DNA of 64,000 nt from Mactromeris polynyma (GCA_032209605.1 JASFXZ010000044.1:2542001-2606000); one strand, 5' to 3'. Positions 1 to 12,714 are shown, counted from the stretch's first letter. Numbers and translations: made by a program. The notes: generated from the letters alone by a model not told the origin.

Positions 1-1335
1 GGAAAATCTTAAGTACTATTACAGGTCCAACTTAAGAGAATTCTAACTAAAATTTCCTTATCCTTATTTTTCATCTTAAGCAAATTCTTAAGATTGTTGC
101 TAACGTAAATCGGTTTTTCCCGTTCCAAAAATAGAACCGGAAATTGAAAAAATAATGCGTGCACAGAATGTAGCAGATTTTACTCTAACTCCAAGCAAAT
201 AAATGATTTTACCTAGCTACGTTGTAGCAAGTACAACCGTCATTTCATATAAATCTTTGTTTTTGCTGCATTATATTTGAACATTTTGCATTATAACAGA
301 TGAAAATTGACTGTAGGTTGTGTGAGAAGTTTTGCTCGGTAAAGCTGTATGATTAACATGAATAATGCAGTCGGTAAGTCGTGATCTAGTTGTTGAGGCT
401 AATTAGTACCAGCAATTCAGATTGAATATAACCAGCATGTCCTTGGACATGGCACAAACACAACACACACCCGGTCCATCTATACCAATAATATAAATAC
501 AATATGTTTGCACTTTCTTATAATGTTCTGTCATGCGTTGTGTACTGAGAACAGACATTTGTATGAATCACATGACAGACAATACAATAGGTGTATCATA
601 TTGATGCTATCACAGTAAATGTCTTGAAAGTCCTTACATCCGAAAATTAACCTATCCGAAACTCACACTTTTGAAATTTCCGATTCACAGTGCAATTTCT
701 ATTATTCCGTTCTTATAGATCCTTAAGAACATTTTTAGCTATTTGCAGAAACACATTTATCGACAGGGATCAAGCTTGTAAAATTATTGTATGCAATTTA
801 ATAGTTCAACAACTAGTCAAACAACAGGTATTAAGAAAAGTTTAGTATTACAAGGAACAAAATCAATGATATTGGCGCGCCGTGTCCACTTCTCCCCAAT
901 TCCACCCACTTCTCCCTAAAATTTGATCCTAGCTTGTTCCCTGGTAATAGATCTCTCAAGAATTGCTGTCAAAGAGGACTGGTCAGTCCATTCTAAGCTT
1001 CACATATATTATATTCACTGTATGTCTACATCACGTCCCTGAATTATTACATAGTTGGTTGTATGTATAATTAACACTAAAAACAGCATTTTCTAAGGTA
1101 AATATTTTTGATTTTGCTCACAGCGTTGACACAATTTCAAGAGAAAAATTTGATAATTCTACGGAATTTACTGAACACCGGTAGGCTTACTTTATGTAAA
1201 TTTATATAAGATAAGAACATTTTGTAATACTACTTAAGAATTTTCTGAAATCTTAAGGATAAAAATGTAAAACTTAAGATTTTTTCGTCGTTTAAGGAAA
1301 ATTTTAAGGATAAGAAGCTTCTGTAATACGGGCCC
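1..1335. mobile_element. MITE-like repeat, copy A (left end outside window)
   Basis: Bases 1-572 are a close direct copy of 1413-1983, so this is one member of a dispersed family. Its right end at 1318-1335 reads inward (reverse complement) GGGCCCGTATTACAGAAG, followed by AT-rich sequence rich in CTTAAG. That arrangement looks like the terminal inverted repeat of a non-autonomous DNA transposon. The matching left end would lie about 76 bases before the window. No ORF of note lies inside. The superfamily is not established. Confidence 0.6.
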
Positions 1336-1354
1336 TGGGCCCGTATTACAGAAG
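1318..1354. repeat. 37-bp perfect palindrome at the junction of two MITE copies
   Basis: The sequence reads identically on both strands around the central base 1336, with GGGCCC on each side of it. It is formed by the abutting termini of copies A and B. It could extrude as a cruciform, but it is most simply explained as two element ends meeting. Confidence 0.85.
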
Positions 1355-2047
1355 ATATACCTAAAGAAATACAGAAATCTTAAGATTTGTACTTCGGTAA
1401 GGATAAGGTTCAGGAAAATCTTTAGTTCTATTACAGATCCAACTTAAAATAATTTTAACTAAAATTTCCTTATCCTTATTTTTCATCTTAAGCAAATTCT
1501 TAAGACTGTTGCTAACGTAAATCGGTTTTCCCGTTCCAAAAATAGAACCGGAAATTGACAAAATAATGCGTGCGCAGAGTGTAGCAGACTTTACTCTAAC
1601 TCCAAGCAAATAAATGTGTTTATTACCTAGTTACGTTGTAACAAGTACAACCGTCATTTCATATAAGTCTTTGTTTTTGTTGCATTATATTTGAACATTT
1701 TGCATTATAACTGATGGAAATTGACTGTATCTTGTGTGAGAAGTTTTGCTCAGTAAATCTGTATGATATAACATGAATAATGCAGTCGGTAAGTCGTGAT
1801 CTAGTTGTTGAGGCGAATTAGTACCAGTAATTCAGACTGAATGAATCCAGCATGTCCTTGGACATGGCACAAACACAACACACACCCAGTCCATCTATAT
1901 CAATAATATAGATAAAATATGCTTGCTCTTTCTTATAATGTCCTGTCATGAGTTGTGTACTGAGAACAGACATTTGTATGAATTTCAACCCAACATTTGC
2001 AGCTGTCTGTGATATAATAAGCAACCACTATTATCAATCCTTTGGTT
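1337..2047. mobile_element. MITE-like repeat, copy B
   Basis: It starts with the same GGGCCCGTATTACAGAAG terminus as the end of copy A, only one base away. Bases 1413-1983 match 1-572 in direct orientation, and 1598-2047 match 12715-13200 in inverted orientation. The right part (1984-2047) is shared with the inverted copy but not with copy A, so the copies differ in structure. The right terminus was not found. Confidence 0.55.
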
Positions 2048-2080
2048 AGATGTATGTTTTTAACTGTAGTATTACATTTA

Positions 2081-2560
2081 GCATAAGCAACTATTTTAGA
2101 TTGTATTGGCTTAATCAGATAACCGCGACGTCACAATGGTCGGCGACATCAATTGGCATTTTTTCGTAAGACTGAGTCTTAAAACTGTGCACATTTCACA
2201 ACTTTGAGTACAGTAAATTTGGCTGTGAAGGGTCCTGGTTAACAAGATTTCAGTGAGGTCTTGTGTTAGGGTTTTAGGTTGCTTGGGGAATGTTACTAAA
2301 AAATAAATAAAAAAAATACGCTCAATGCCTTTTGTTAGGAATGAGATTTTGCGACCTAACTGGAGCACTATTGTGTAAACAATTATAATCACTAAAACTT
2401 AGCCCTCCGGTTGGAATGTGGATGCCTGCGACTGCCCCTTGTTCAATGATAAATGTCAACATTGTCGGTAAAAAATATGCCTTTTCGCACATAAAGGGAC
2501 CGGCTAACATTGTCAGGCCATTAGAACGTCAATAATGTGAATATGAATACAATAGATGAT
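2081..2560. repeat. Dispersed repeat R, unsplit copy
   Basis: Matches 52658-53690 in the same orientation, except that the second copy carries a ~0.6-kb insertion. A fragment of the same family (the stretch around TCTGCGACTGCCCCTTG) recurs at 7921-8030. No coding potential is evident. The copy is useful as the empty-site comparison for the insertion at 52820-53439. Confidence 0.7.
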
Positions 2561-2739
2561 AAACTTGTTTTTCACCTTTAGCACAGCAGAAGCAGCTGCA
2601 AAAAAATCCAAGTATGTACATCAACTGGAGGTAATCCATTATTTGAATAATCTTTGTAAATTGTTCAGTATGCAATATTACACGTTTCTAAGCACGACCA
2701 TTTTCGATTTTAATCAAAGGGTTCTGTAACAATTTCTAC

Positions 2740-3560
2740 TTTCACGTGGTTTAATTATTGAGCGTGGTGAGAGGAAATAGAAACATAATTTTCCTCGTGA
2801 TAACGTGAGTCATGGGGAAAACATGGGAATTGTGGGAAATCTTTAATATCTAAACAACGGATTTAGATATCAAAATTGTGCGGTTTTCAAAATTACGTAT
2901 TTCTGCACTTTATAATCCGTGTTTCAGAAAGATTGTGAAAAAACAATTAGGTCCTTTTTTAACTTCGAAGACACGAACCCAGGCTATATAAACAAAGAAG
3001 GGGGAAACGGATTGGTCATGTTTAAATCCAAACATCTCAGTAAATAAAAAGAAATCTGAATTTTGGCAAACTACTTTAAAATCTTCAAAATAGGCCTATG
3101 TAAATTTGATAAAAATAAAAAAAATCATTTTGGTCTTTGAACCTGATGATTTCCAATTTTAGGGCGTAGCTGTATAACATACATTTTTTACCAACAAAAA
3201 GCTTGTCCTCGAAGCGTGCTTTTTAAAATTTGACAATTATATTTTATCACCAAAGAGGCACCAAACGGGGTTTTCGTAAGAGGTACGTTCGTTAGCAGTT
3301 CGTGGTAGTAGTTGATATGTTAAAATGACCCTGATAAGACAGGTCCGGGATTATATAGAATATATAGATCCGAAGTAATTTTTTGTAAGGATTTATTTTT
3401 CAACAAGTTGCAAAAATCATTACCGAAAGACATCATTCTATCTACGCCGTTTATCTTTTTTAAAAGATATTTCTTGTTTCTTTCTTTTTCATATTGTAAC
3501 TGCATGTGTATATCGATCTCCACATGTGGTCACTTAAGATATTATCTCCGCAATATTGTT
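2740..3560. repeat. Dispersed repeat, copy 1 of a direct pair
   Basis: Shares long stretches with 13910-14730 in the same orientation, for example the segments around TATCTAAACAACGGATT and ATCTCCACATGTGGTCAC, with small indels. Short ORFs on both strands show no recognisable domain. The identity of the repeat is unknown. Confidence 0.65.
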
Positions 3561-4307
3561 CGCTGGACCATGGAAATAAAAGTATCTATTAATCTATCTA
3601 TTGGTAAATTGTTCTGGTGATTAATTTAATCGGAAATGGTATATTTTGTTTGCATAAAGGTTTATAGCTCAAACCATACCAACATTTTATATACAAACGT
3701 AACATCCAAACCTGAATATGAAACAAGGATATCGGTTGAACCTATGAATGCTCCCCGAATTATCGTAATTAGAGGGTGGGAAACTTATAAATGAGGCTAC
3801 AGTCAAATTGAGATAGTGAAACAATTGAATCACATGGCTATATAATAAACCTGCTAACTAAATAAAAACTGAAAAAAATGTCCCTATATATTGATGGATA
3901 AATAGCGTTACGGTTGGCATCAAACTACAACACTGATTTGATGAATTGGTGAGTATACTGAAAAGAGGTTAATGATGCCATCTAATTATACACCAATTCT
4001 CTACTCTACGGAGGGAACAACAATACTTAATCATGAATCAATTTAAATGTACCTGTTTGTTTAAAATCCAAATACAAAGTCAGAAATGTATTAGCTACAC
4101 TTGTTAAACTGACTTTCTACAGTTTGATTATTTTTGTATTTTTGCACCCAAACGTTATACGAGTATATTGTGCGGATGCTTTAATACGTCACGGTTCCTG
4201 ATGTTGGCAAAATTCAATAATCTTAGCGTTTATCATCAAATGTCAAAAAAGCGCGTTTGAATTATAATCGTTTTTCGTACATATACAAATACTACATGAA
4301 TACATAC

Positions 4308-4624
4308 CAATTACTGCAAAAGATATTGTATCTGTGTATGAGGTCCAATGACATGTGAACTCGGCACCGTCTTCATCTCTAGTGACATTCTTTATTACCA
4401 ATATTGGATGTGTCTTCCCCAGTTTGAATTCATAATTTAGATGCTCATATCGCCCTCAGCTGTTGGGAAACATCTATTGATTGTTGCACCAAAACAAACA
4501 GCAATGCCTGTGTCGTATCTTCCGAATGAAACCATTAGCCAGTTTGACCTTACATAACACGTCAAGGTGACGGTGTCTCCAACATTGTATATAGTTCTTG
4601 TCGTATTAAACTGAACACGTCCAC
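4308..4624 (-). pseudogene. Immunoglobulin-like domain exon, frame-broken, copy 1
   Basis: Minus-strand translation shows two Ig signatures: GDTVTLTCY near the start (B-strand cysteine) and NVTRDEDGAEFTCHW near the end (the D-x-G-x-x-x-C pattern of the F strand). The exon is bounded by a plausible acceptor (AAG at 4625-4627 after a pyrimidine tract) and donor (GTATGT at 4307-4302). The two halves are in different frames: the first runs into a stop just before the second (HLNYEFKLGKT) begins. The length of 317 is 2 modulo 3, whereas a phase 1-1 Ig exon should be divisible by 3. The broader segment 3640-4960 is duplicated at 38118-39380. It is probably the relic of an Ig-domain surface or secreted protein gene; no other exons were recognised. 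Confidence 0.6.
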
Positions 4625-5395
4625 CTTGAACAGAAAATAACCTTTAAAAAATCATCAGGGAGCATATCAGCAGTTCTAAACTGCGTGTATTTGAAAAGAT
4701 TAGAGAATATTGCGTGAATCGTCATATTACTGAATTTTACATAAGTGTCTGAGACATATGCGTCGTGCGACCGTGCGTGAATACATTCGTCCGCCCGTGG
4801 TGTAAGGGTTTGGGCCAAACTCTTCGTGCACTGAATTATGGGCTCATGTTTAATTTGTACCAATTACTAATTAAATAACAGAATAACAGGGTCGGAATAT
4901 TTCCTTTAACTAAGATGATTAATCAATGATTAGCTTCCAAACAATTTAACTAAATAATGCGTTTTTTCTTATTTGCATCACGAAACTACAACGACAGTGT
5001 AATATTTTTAGAAGAACAGTAAGTTTGTCGTTCATGGAAGACATACAATAAGAACATGTATACATCAATTAATGATTCAAATCAAATAATGTTCCGGTCG
5101 AATTCATACCAGTCATGACATCGGAAATGAAGTTTGCCCTATTTTTTAAAATTTCCCTTCTATATTTCATTAAGTATTTTATTATCTACTTAACGACGTA
5201 AATAAATATAGTTTATAAATTTATATATACAATGTAGTTCTACAGTCAAGTACTTAGCACGATGTGCATGTATATAGTACAACAGTCAAGTAATTTGCAC
5301 GATGTGGGAATAAAATATGTTGCCCATCTCACTTGTCAACAAACAAAAGAATATCAACTGATCAATCAAAGATGAAATGTACTGTATTGTTCGAT

Positions 5396-5690
5396 CTATT
5401 TATGGGGGGAAATGAATGAAATGGTAGCTAGGGACCGCAAAACATGTTCGAGAGTATCGGGGTATCTACTGTGTTCGAACCAAAACTGTTCGATGTTTCG
5501 AAAGAGATAGAATACGTAACTACAGGGAAAGCTACATACACAAGACAGTGCCTCCCCACACAGACCTCCGGGAAAACAACAATCCACAAAACATAAGACA
5601 CTTATAGAGGTCAAAGGGTACACATGAAACAGGGGCACAAGGAATGGCCCGGCAGACCACAAGGAATAACTAAGAGAATCGATTTAACAG
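5396..5690 (-). repeat. Dispersed repeat family F (also in the arms of the giant fold-back element)
   Basis: Contains the stretch GACAGTGCCTCCCCACACAG and the region after it. The same stretch recurs at 25160-25320 (same orientation), 21780-21950 (inverted, left arm) and 62160-62340 (same orientation). The 88-residue minus ORF here has no recognised domain and is not called as a gene. Confidence 0.6.
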
Positions 5691-6890
5691 CTAGCAAACC
5701 TCACACTTAATCGCTATATGGTCCTTGATTTCCAACATATATACATAAATTGACTAAGTAGGCAGTAACTAATTATTAAAAGCAACCAACCATCACGCAC
5801 ATAACGACATACACTGTAAGTAATCCAGCACGAAGGAAAAGCAGCCTCAGTCTGACCTAGCTCTCAGTAACTAAACTAGTAACATAAGAATGTGAAATAA
5901 CCCTAAAATTTCAAATTAGTAATGCAATTTAAAGTAAGTTCAACTCGATAATGTAGTTAATAATTAAACAATATTTAGATATTAGTGATAAGGAATTTAA
6001 AACTAAAAGATATACGTCTATTAAGAAAACTAAAACGAAAACACAAAATTCGACTGTACCCAATGAATATTAAGATATGTTATAACGAAGTTCTACTGTA
6101 TTATAAACTCAGAAGTCACGAGCCTTACCGACCAATGAAAATTAGTACAACAAAGCAGTTATACTGTATACTGCGATATCTCATTGGCTAAATCAGACAT
6201 GTTAAAATGTCAAATATTAAAATATGCTAGATCATAAACCATTTATGTTGCAATTATTTGAACGTTTGGCCATTTTTTACGTAGAATGACTGGACTATAA
6301 ACGAATCAACGCCTTATCTATTCAGCTCTGACTCTCACCATATTATGCAAACCAATCAAGTTCAAGTTTGTGTACATCTCTGTATTTGTGATATGTGACG
6401 TCATTTTGGACTACCTTTCGCTCTAAAATGCTGTTTTGTAACACATCATAATATTCATTGGGTACAGTCGTATTTTTCGTTAGGTTTTCTGAATAGATAT
6501 ATTTCTATTAGTCCTTATTTAAATTCCATTTCCCTATCACTAGTAGTTAATTTTTTTTAATTATTAACTACATTATGCGGTTCCAATTACATTAGGTTAT
6601 TAATTTGATATTTTAAGGTTATTTTACAGTCTGATATCAATAATTTAGTTACTGGGAGTGAGGTCAGTTCATTTGCATAATGGTGCTTGCTCCTTCGTGC
6701 TGGATTATACACAGTGTGTCTGTTGTTATGTACGTAATGGTAAATTGCTTTTAATGATTAGTGACTGTCTACTTAGTCAATTCATGTATATGTGTTGGAA
6801 ATCAATGAACCATATATCGATTAAGTGTGAGGTTAGCTAGCTGTTAGATCGATTTAAACCACCAGTATTTTTACTGACAGTTCCAATAGG
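5675..6890. repeat. Inverted repeat made of two family-F segments
   Basis: The left arm (about 5675-6085) is a diverged reverse complement of the right arm (about 6440-6890), with a loop of ~350 bases. Landmarks are AACAGCTAGCAAACCTCACA on the left and TGTGAGGTTAGCTAGCTGTT on the right, plus the GACTGTACCCAATGAATATT segment and its complement nearer the centre. Related copies occur at 39600-40090, in the giant element's arms (21370-21600 and 25500-25720), and partly at 34260-34520. Confidence 0.65.
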
Positions 6891-7031
6891 CAGTAATTTT
6901 CCCGGCAGGCATCGCTATCGATTAGACTTTAAAGCTACTGCTTCCTCATACCATTAGTAGGATAACAGACGACGCCTTTTAAAGAAGATTCAACAATACT
7001 GTGCTGTAGTTCTTTATCAATTAAGAATGTG

Positions 7032-7744
7032 TGTCCTAAAATACCATGATTATACTGCACAGGCGTCGTAAGAAAAAAATAACTTTCACGCAAAAGCACA
7101 ATGGCAATATATTTTGATAAATGTGGACGAAAATACAAAAAAAAATAATTCTTTCTTTGTCGTATAAATGTTATATTCATGAAAGTTTAATTTTCTTACG
7201 AAGCCTGTGCACAGGCTGTCAAGTGAACTTCTTTCAAAAAGTAGTAGAAACGAAGGAATAAAATTTACCAAAAAGTAGGAAAAATAAGGAATTTGTACTA
7301 AAAGAAGTAGGAGTTTTTACATATGATTGTGCAGAACTTTGCATTACCCACAGACATTAATTGCTATCTAGAATACATCTTGACGAGACCGCATAGACTG
7401 GTCTTTTGACTCTTATACATCTTTCACCTTGACGTGATGATGAAGTAAGCAGCCACAGGCCCACAGTCTGCACTCCCCAGACCGTAAGTCTCCCAAGAAG
7501 ATTCCAGTCTTCTATGCACTCCCAATTGAAAAGATTCTACAAATATACTACCATTTTATGACTATTAATATATGGTTTGTGTGAAGTACACAATTTGAAC
7601 CCAAAAAGTAGGAAATTTCAGGAATTTTGGACCAAAAAGTAGGAACAAGTAGGAAGAAATAAAAAAAATAAGGAAAATAAAGAAAAAGTAGGAAAAATAA
7701 TGATACCTTGACAGCCTGTGTGCAGTATAATCATGGTATTTTAG
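7032..7744. mobile_element. TIR element (MITE), copy interrupted by another insertion
   Basis: Termini read TGTCCTAAAATACCATGATT on the left and its reverse complement (slightly diverged) at 7724-7744. The intact ~214-bp relative is at 40229-40442. Here the right arm is split at 7209/7721 by a 0.5-kb insert. Both copies lie in the same larger paralogous context, so the element was present before that duplication. Confidence 0.7.
7210..7720. mobile_element. Nested ~0.5-kb TIR element
   Basis: A 14-bp perfect inverted repeat, CACAGGCTGTCAAG at 7210-7223 and its complement at 7707-7720, bounds AT-rich DNA with repeated GTAGGAAAAATAAGG-like motifs. The homologous position at ~40400-40420 is uninterrupted, which shows this is an insertion. 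The target duplication is ambiguous because the flank also reads CCTGTG. No transposase is present. Confidence 0.7.
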
Positions 7745-7822
7745 AAAGAAATGAAACATACCACTCTTTTCAACCCAGCTGTTCTTTTCAATTATCCAAC
7801 TCGTCAATAATCCATGCAATTT
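7745..7822. other. Empty-site counterpart of the Ngaro-like insertion
   Basis: The sequence across ~7735-7822 is continuous here. In the second copy its left part (ending ...AAACATACCTCTC at 40464) and right part (TTTTTCAACCCAGCTG from 51807) are separated by the 11.3-kb Ngaro-like element. Similarity to the right flank ends near 7822/51861. Confidence 0.65.
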
Positions 7823-7920
7823 AGCTCGTTGTTAAGTATGTAGAAGCTACATTATGATCTACTGTGTGTAATTCGATTTTTCTACATTTCTAATGGATTT
7901 GAGCAGACTTTCATAAAAAT

Positions 7921-8030
7921 ATTGTCTGCGACTGCCCCTTGGTCAATAATAAAATTGTCAACATTGTCGGTAAAAAATATGTTTTCGCAATTAAGGGGCC
8001 GGCCAATGTTCAGTATGCAACATTACACGT
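7921..8030. repeat. Fragment of dispersed repeat R
   Basis: The stretch starting GTCTGCGACTGCCCCTTG matches positions in 2420-2520 and 53570-53650, followed by a short segment shared with 2665-2695. No gene is visible. Confidence 0.5.
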
Positions 8031-8160
8031 TTCTAAGCAACAATGGAAATTATGTTTGATAATTCTCCTTTCTGTTGTGGTAGACGTAAATTTCTAGTAA
8101 ACTGGTCAATTTTATAATTGTGACTAAGCATCACATTGGCTACTTTCGGTTTTATTATTG

Positions 8161-8360
8161 CACGGCGTATCAACGCCGGGCATATCGTGGTTGCGTTAGA
8201 ACTATGAGTCTATCTATATCTCAATGATTGAGGCCGATTTACATATTTTATTTCTCAACGGGTGAGGCTGGAACGCCTTCTGTATATTGATACGCCGTCC
8301 ATAGATTGGTTCCGTTAGAACTATGGGTCTGTCTATATCTCAATGGTTGAGATAGTTTTG
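8161..8360. repeat. Short diverged repeat with a fold-back arm
   Basis: A ~40-base stretch containing TCTATATCTCAATG is repeated about 115 bases apart (8200-8235 and 8313-8348). ACGGCGTATCAA near 8162 is complementary to TTGATACGCCGT near 8290. From 8360 to 9400 only AT-rich DNA with no gene was seen. Confidence 0.5.
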
Positions 8361-9529
8361 AATTAAACTTTAAGCGGCTTATTCATAAAAAGTAATAAGG
8401 CATCCTCTTCTTATAGAATAGTTTTCAACCACGGACTGAGTGTTAAATGATTCAATAATATATAAGATATCTCTTTAAAGTTGTTTTTGCAACCAACGCA
8501 TCTAAAACCAGAATTGATTATATAAATTAGTTATGCATCACAAGCATTTCCAACGAGTGAGGTCCTGTTCAATATTTAACCAGAGCTTGATACAACGTTT
8601 TAATTCTTCCTAACGATGGTGGCCGACGAACAGCATTATTTAAGGGCGTATTTGTTTTGCAAAACCTGGTTAAGCTGTTATATATATTTCGGGTGAGGCC
8701 GATTTCAAAATTACCAACAACGAATAAAGTAATATGTAAGCCCCCATTTTGGGGTGAGTAGTCTAAGCAATTTGTTATATATGGAGAGGGCTCACCCTAA
8801 TTTCAATACTTGTATTATTACTGAGACTAGGAATAATAAGGGTGATAATATACAATGATATATATAAATATAATGATAAATCTTATTTATAAGTATTTCT
8901 TATACTTCTAAAATATATTTAAGTATTATTATTGAAATTGGACTGAAAAATAGATACAAGTAAGTGAACATATAAATTAAACCCAAACTGATTACGTTGA
9001 TTAAATTCTCTTTACTCACTTTTGAAGTTATATTTGATATTAAGTCATTTAACACACTTTTATTGCAGCTTCTTTTGATTTTAATTTCAAAAGTCAAAGA
9101 TTGGCATTGTTTATTGAGGTATGAAATTATATATTGTTCTGTCAAACTACTTAATTAAGTTGACATTGTATAATTATATTTTACCAAGCAACAATTCATT
9201 GTCACCGAGTAGTGTGTGAGTATCACATACATCATGGAATGGGATATTTTTTTGTACGTGGAGGGGCACGTGACTTAATTTTTTTCCAAAATTATTTGAT
9301 TCAAGATAATTTTACCCACTGACAATAAAGTTTTACAGAAAAAGTATTTGTATTATTTTTTTATTGTTTTTTTTATTTCATTTTAAAATCTTTTAATTTA
9401 TTCCCTCATGTGGTGCACGATTTCAAATGGTCAAGGTCTATTTTGACTCATAAACTTTTTGGCAGTTTGTTGCCACCCAGTTATGGGATTTCAGTTTTAT
9501 ACATGTATGTTTTTTGCTTTGTATGTTTT

Positions 9530-9640
9530 TTAACAGTAGTTAGTTTTGTTTTTTATAGCATTTTAATAAATGCCCATTTATACATGTATGTTTAACAGTA
9601 GTTAGTTTTGTTTTATGGCATTTTAATAAATGCCCATTTT
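9530..9640. repeat. Tandem duplication of a ~50-bp segment
   Basis: The block beginning TAACAGTAGTTAGTTTTGTT and ending AATAAATGCCCATTT occurs twice, at ~9530-9578 and ~9593-9639, with a small length difference in a T run. ORFs across it (9410-9853, plus) have no recognisable domain. The remainder, 9640-10520, shows no feature I can support. Confidence 0.7.
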
Positions 9641-10529
9641 TCATTCAAACCACTGTTTTTATGTTTTTACTTCATCCCATACAAGTTCAACTTTGCCTGT
9701 GATTTAACATGTCCTGGGACAATACATAAAATATTTGAAACCAGTGTACGGAAAGTTTATATTTTTGTTTATTATCATCCGCAAATGGCAGAACATGTTC
9801 CCAGCGAAGTCTACCGCGTTATCATGTCGCTAGACTGTCTTGCAGACCTGTAGCAGACCGATGAATATCTGTTTTTTCCGGACACATTGTCAGGTGAAAA
9901 TGTTCAGTTAGCACCGTTTATTTTCGGAAATAGCTCAAGAAAAATCAAATAGTCGAAAAGCGGTCCCGTCGAAAAGTATGACTTTCTAATTTGGGCGGGA
10001 AATTCACCGTTTGCGAATGTTTTATTCCACTCAATTACGATGATAAATGCGGTTAAAAGCGGCTGAGATCAATGTATGTGATAACCATGCAATCACTTTC
10101 GTTTTCGGGTCTAGTATACCATAAAATCCGTACCGTACGGTCCGTAATGCCGCCCGCTCCGTATTTTACGAGGAATTAAAATTATTATAGCAAATTCAGA
10201 ATACTGTTATTTTCGCAAGTATATACTGATGGTTTATGTCTCATAGTCTGTGCTATGACTATTCACATACAATTTACCTCACTGTATGTTTAGTTTATGT
10301 TTCATTTGTGACCTCGTTGTTATGTACATCCGACTGTTTCAAACATGTATTGCTTTTTGCACTTGATTGACTTGTGTTTGGGAGTATACATTGTCTTCAT
10401 CTTTCAATTTGAATAATTAATAATTGATAGTGAGATGTTTGTTTAAACTTGAATAACAAGAATAAAATAGACAAGAAATAAGATAACAGTGCTACATTGA
10501 ATCATCCCACAAGCTCAATTAGGAATGTA

Positions 10530-10613
10530 AGAAATTGTTGTGACAGGTAAAACATTGTTGCAACAGGTAAAACATTGTTGCAACAGGTAAAACATTGTTG
10601 CGACAGGTAAAAA
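10530..10613. repeat. 20-bp minisatellite, four units
   Basis: Four consecutive units of about ACATTGTTGCAACAGGTAAA, the first and last slightly diverged. Confidence 0.85.
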
Positions 10614-12700
10614 ATGTGTCTTTGCATGTCGTTATGTCCTGTGAAGGAGAAAAAGTATTCGCGTTGACTGTTTTACCTGTATTTCACATGTGCTATTGAA
10701 ATTTTCTTGAAGTGGGCAGTTCATAATTATAATATCATATGATATAGTCATCGCTGATAATTCCTCCTTGCATGTACTAACGGAGAAGAAACTGCAGTAA
10801 GAAGGAATTTGTTACGGTGACACGCTGTTTATTCATAGTTTAGGGTGGTGCCAGCAACTACAGTTTTCAGCTTCATACTGATACCATAATATACTCTTTT
10901 TTTCGCTCGCTCGCTTTAATCAATGACAGTTTGAACAAAAATATTTTTTTGCTCGCTCGCCCCATTTTTTTGGGGGAAAAATCCGAAGAACAAAAAAATA
11001 ATTTGGTGCGGCCTAATAATATTTAAAATTGCATTCTTTGAATCTTTTACATAATAAATTATAATAAATAGAAGTGATGCGTTAACTGTATGAATTAAAT
11101 ATTTAGATAAAAGTAGTGCTTATTCTAAGCTTATTTTTTACGTACGTATGGATCAGAAAATAAAATGTGTTCCGGTGATAAATTTTGAGTGTCATGATAG
11201 TCTGAGATAATTATTTAGAAACTTAATGAGAATTTATGTAAAAGATTCAAAGAATGTAATTTTAAATATTATTATTTTTGTGAACAAAGACCTTGCTATA
11301 TACAGAGAAGTTGGAACTGGGTCTGTAAACAGATTAATATTTTTTGTTTACGTGTTTGATACTACTAAAATGGAGTGTAATGCTTTAGTTTCATGTTTTT
11401 TTGTACAAAAGAATGTAAATAACAAAATATCATTCAATTCTTAAGCGGCGACCTTTGATGCTTTGCATCAATGATTTTCTTGTAGATATAAGAAATCATC
11501 AATATATTTGCTTGACTAGGGATCAAAACAAGTCAAACGGTGTTGATTAATCACTCTGTTATTTAGCATGAAGATAAAGGATTTTTGATCTATAAATTGA
11601 CAATCTGATTTTAAAATAAACATCATATTAATAATGTAAGTCACACAAAATTATTATACTAAAAGTGGGGTTGAAAAGTCAAGGGTCTATAAAAATTGAA
11701 GATGAAAGGTCTTGGGGAAGAAATGACTTGGTTTGGGATGTCGGGAATTCGGCGCTTATAGTGGTAAGAGCATAAACTTATTGTGGATACTACTTCTTCT
11801 GCAATATGTCTTCTCATTTATAACCCCATTACACAGTACTCATCCCCCTTATGGCATTTAAGGCTCAATCATCGTGGGCTGGCAGTAATTCAAGGGGAAA
11901 ACCGGACCCAATATTGGACTTGAACCAAAGACCTCCTGAATACGTGTATGGCTTACCAGGTGGCCGCCTAACCCCACACCAATACACTCCTCTCTCTTCC
12001 AGCTTTTGAGGCTCAATCGTCAAACACCCCTGACACATATAATTAATTCTAGGCAAAAACATGCACCCAATGTAGGGCTTAAAAAGCTTTTTACACCCAT
12101 CAATTACATTATACAAATTTAATGACTCTTTTTCTGTTATAATGTTAAATATTACTTAATCGTTTCAGGTATATTCACGTATTCACGAGATGCTTCATAA
12201 AAGCCATTGTGGGTACAAAACGAAATATGCTATAAATGTATAAACATTGGTCAACGATTCATGAAAAATACTTCTTTGAAAATACTCGTGAAGTTTTCCT
12301 TGTACATTTTAAATCCATTAACCATAGTGTTACTGAAATAAATAAAATCTGTGATTGACTAAGTAAAAAACATTTGTGTAGTATTACATAAACTAGTAGA
12401 CAGTTTTCTATCATTGTTGAAAATTATGCTTTGAAATGCAGTTCTATTAAAATAAACGTGTAATCACTGTTATACAGTGTGTGTATTGCTTTTGTTCAAC
12501 TTGGTTATCTAGATATGGCACTATCTGCACTAGTCTAGTACAAAACATGTATTTATATACTAATCACAAGCGCTAAACTCTTGTTTCATCCAGGTTTGTA
12601 TGTACATGCTTTTGAGGAAAGTGTATCAGGTTGGGAAAAGTACCATTTGTGGAGACTTATGATTTTATTCAACAAGCTTTGTAACACTACAGTTAAACAC
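10614..12700. other. No gene recognised
   Basis: AT-rich sequence with CGCTCGCTCG motifs at 10907-10960. A GGTTCAAGTCC-like B-box sits on the minus strand near 11918 without a convincing tRNA fold. Small ORFs at 11226-11444 (plus) and 11865-12116 (minus) show no domain. Confidence 0.5.
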
Positions 12701-12714
12701 ATGAAACAAGCAGC

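Noticed and set aside
11865..12116. tRNA-derived SINE on the minus strand with GGTTCAAGTCC B-box near 11918
   Set aside because: Only the B-box-like word is convincing; the A-box and arms cannot be folded by eye, so it is not called.
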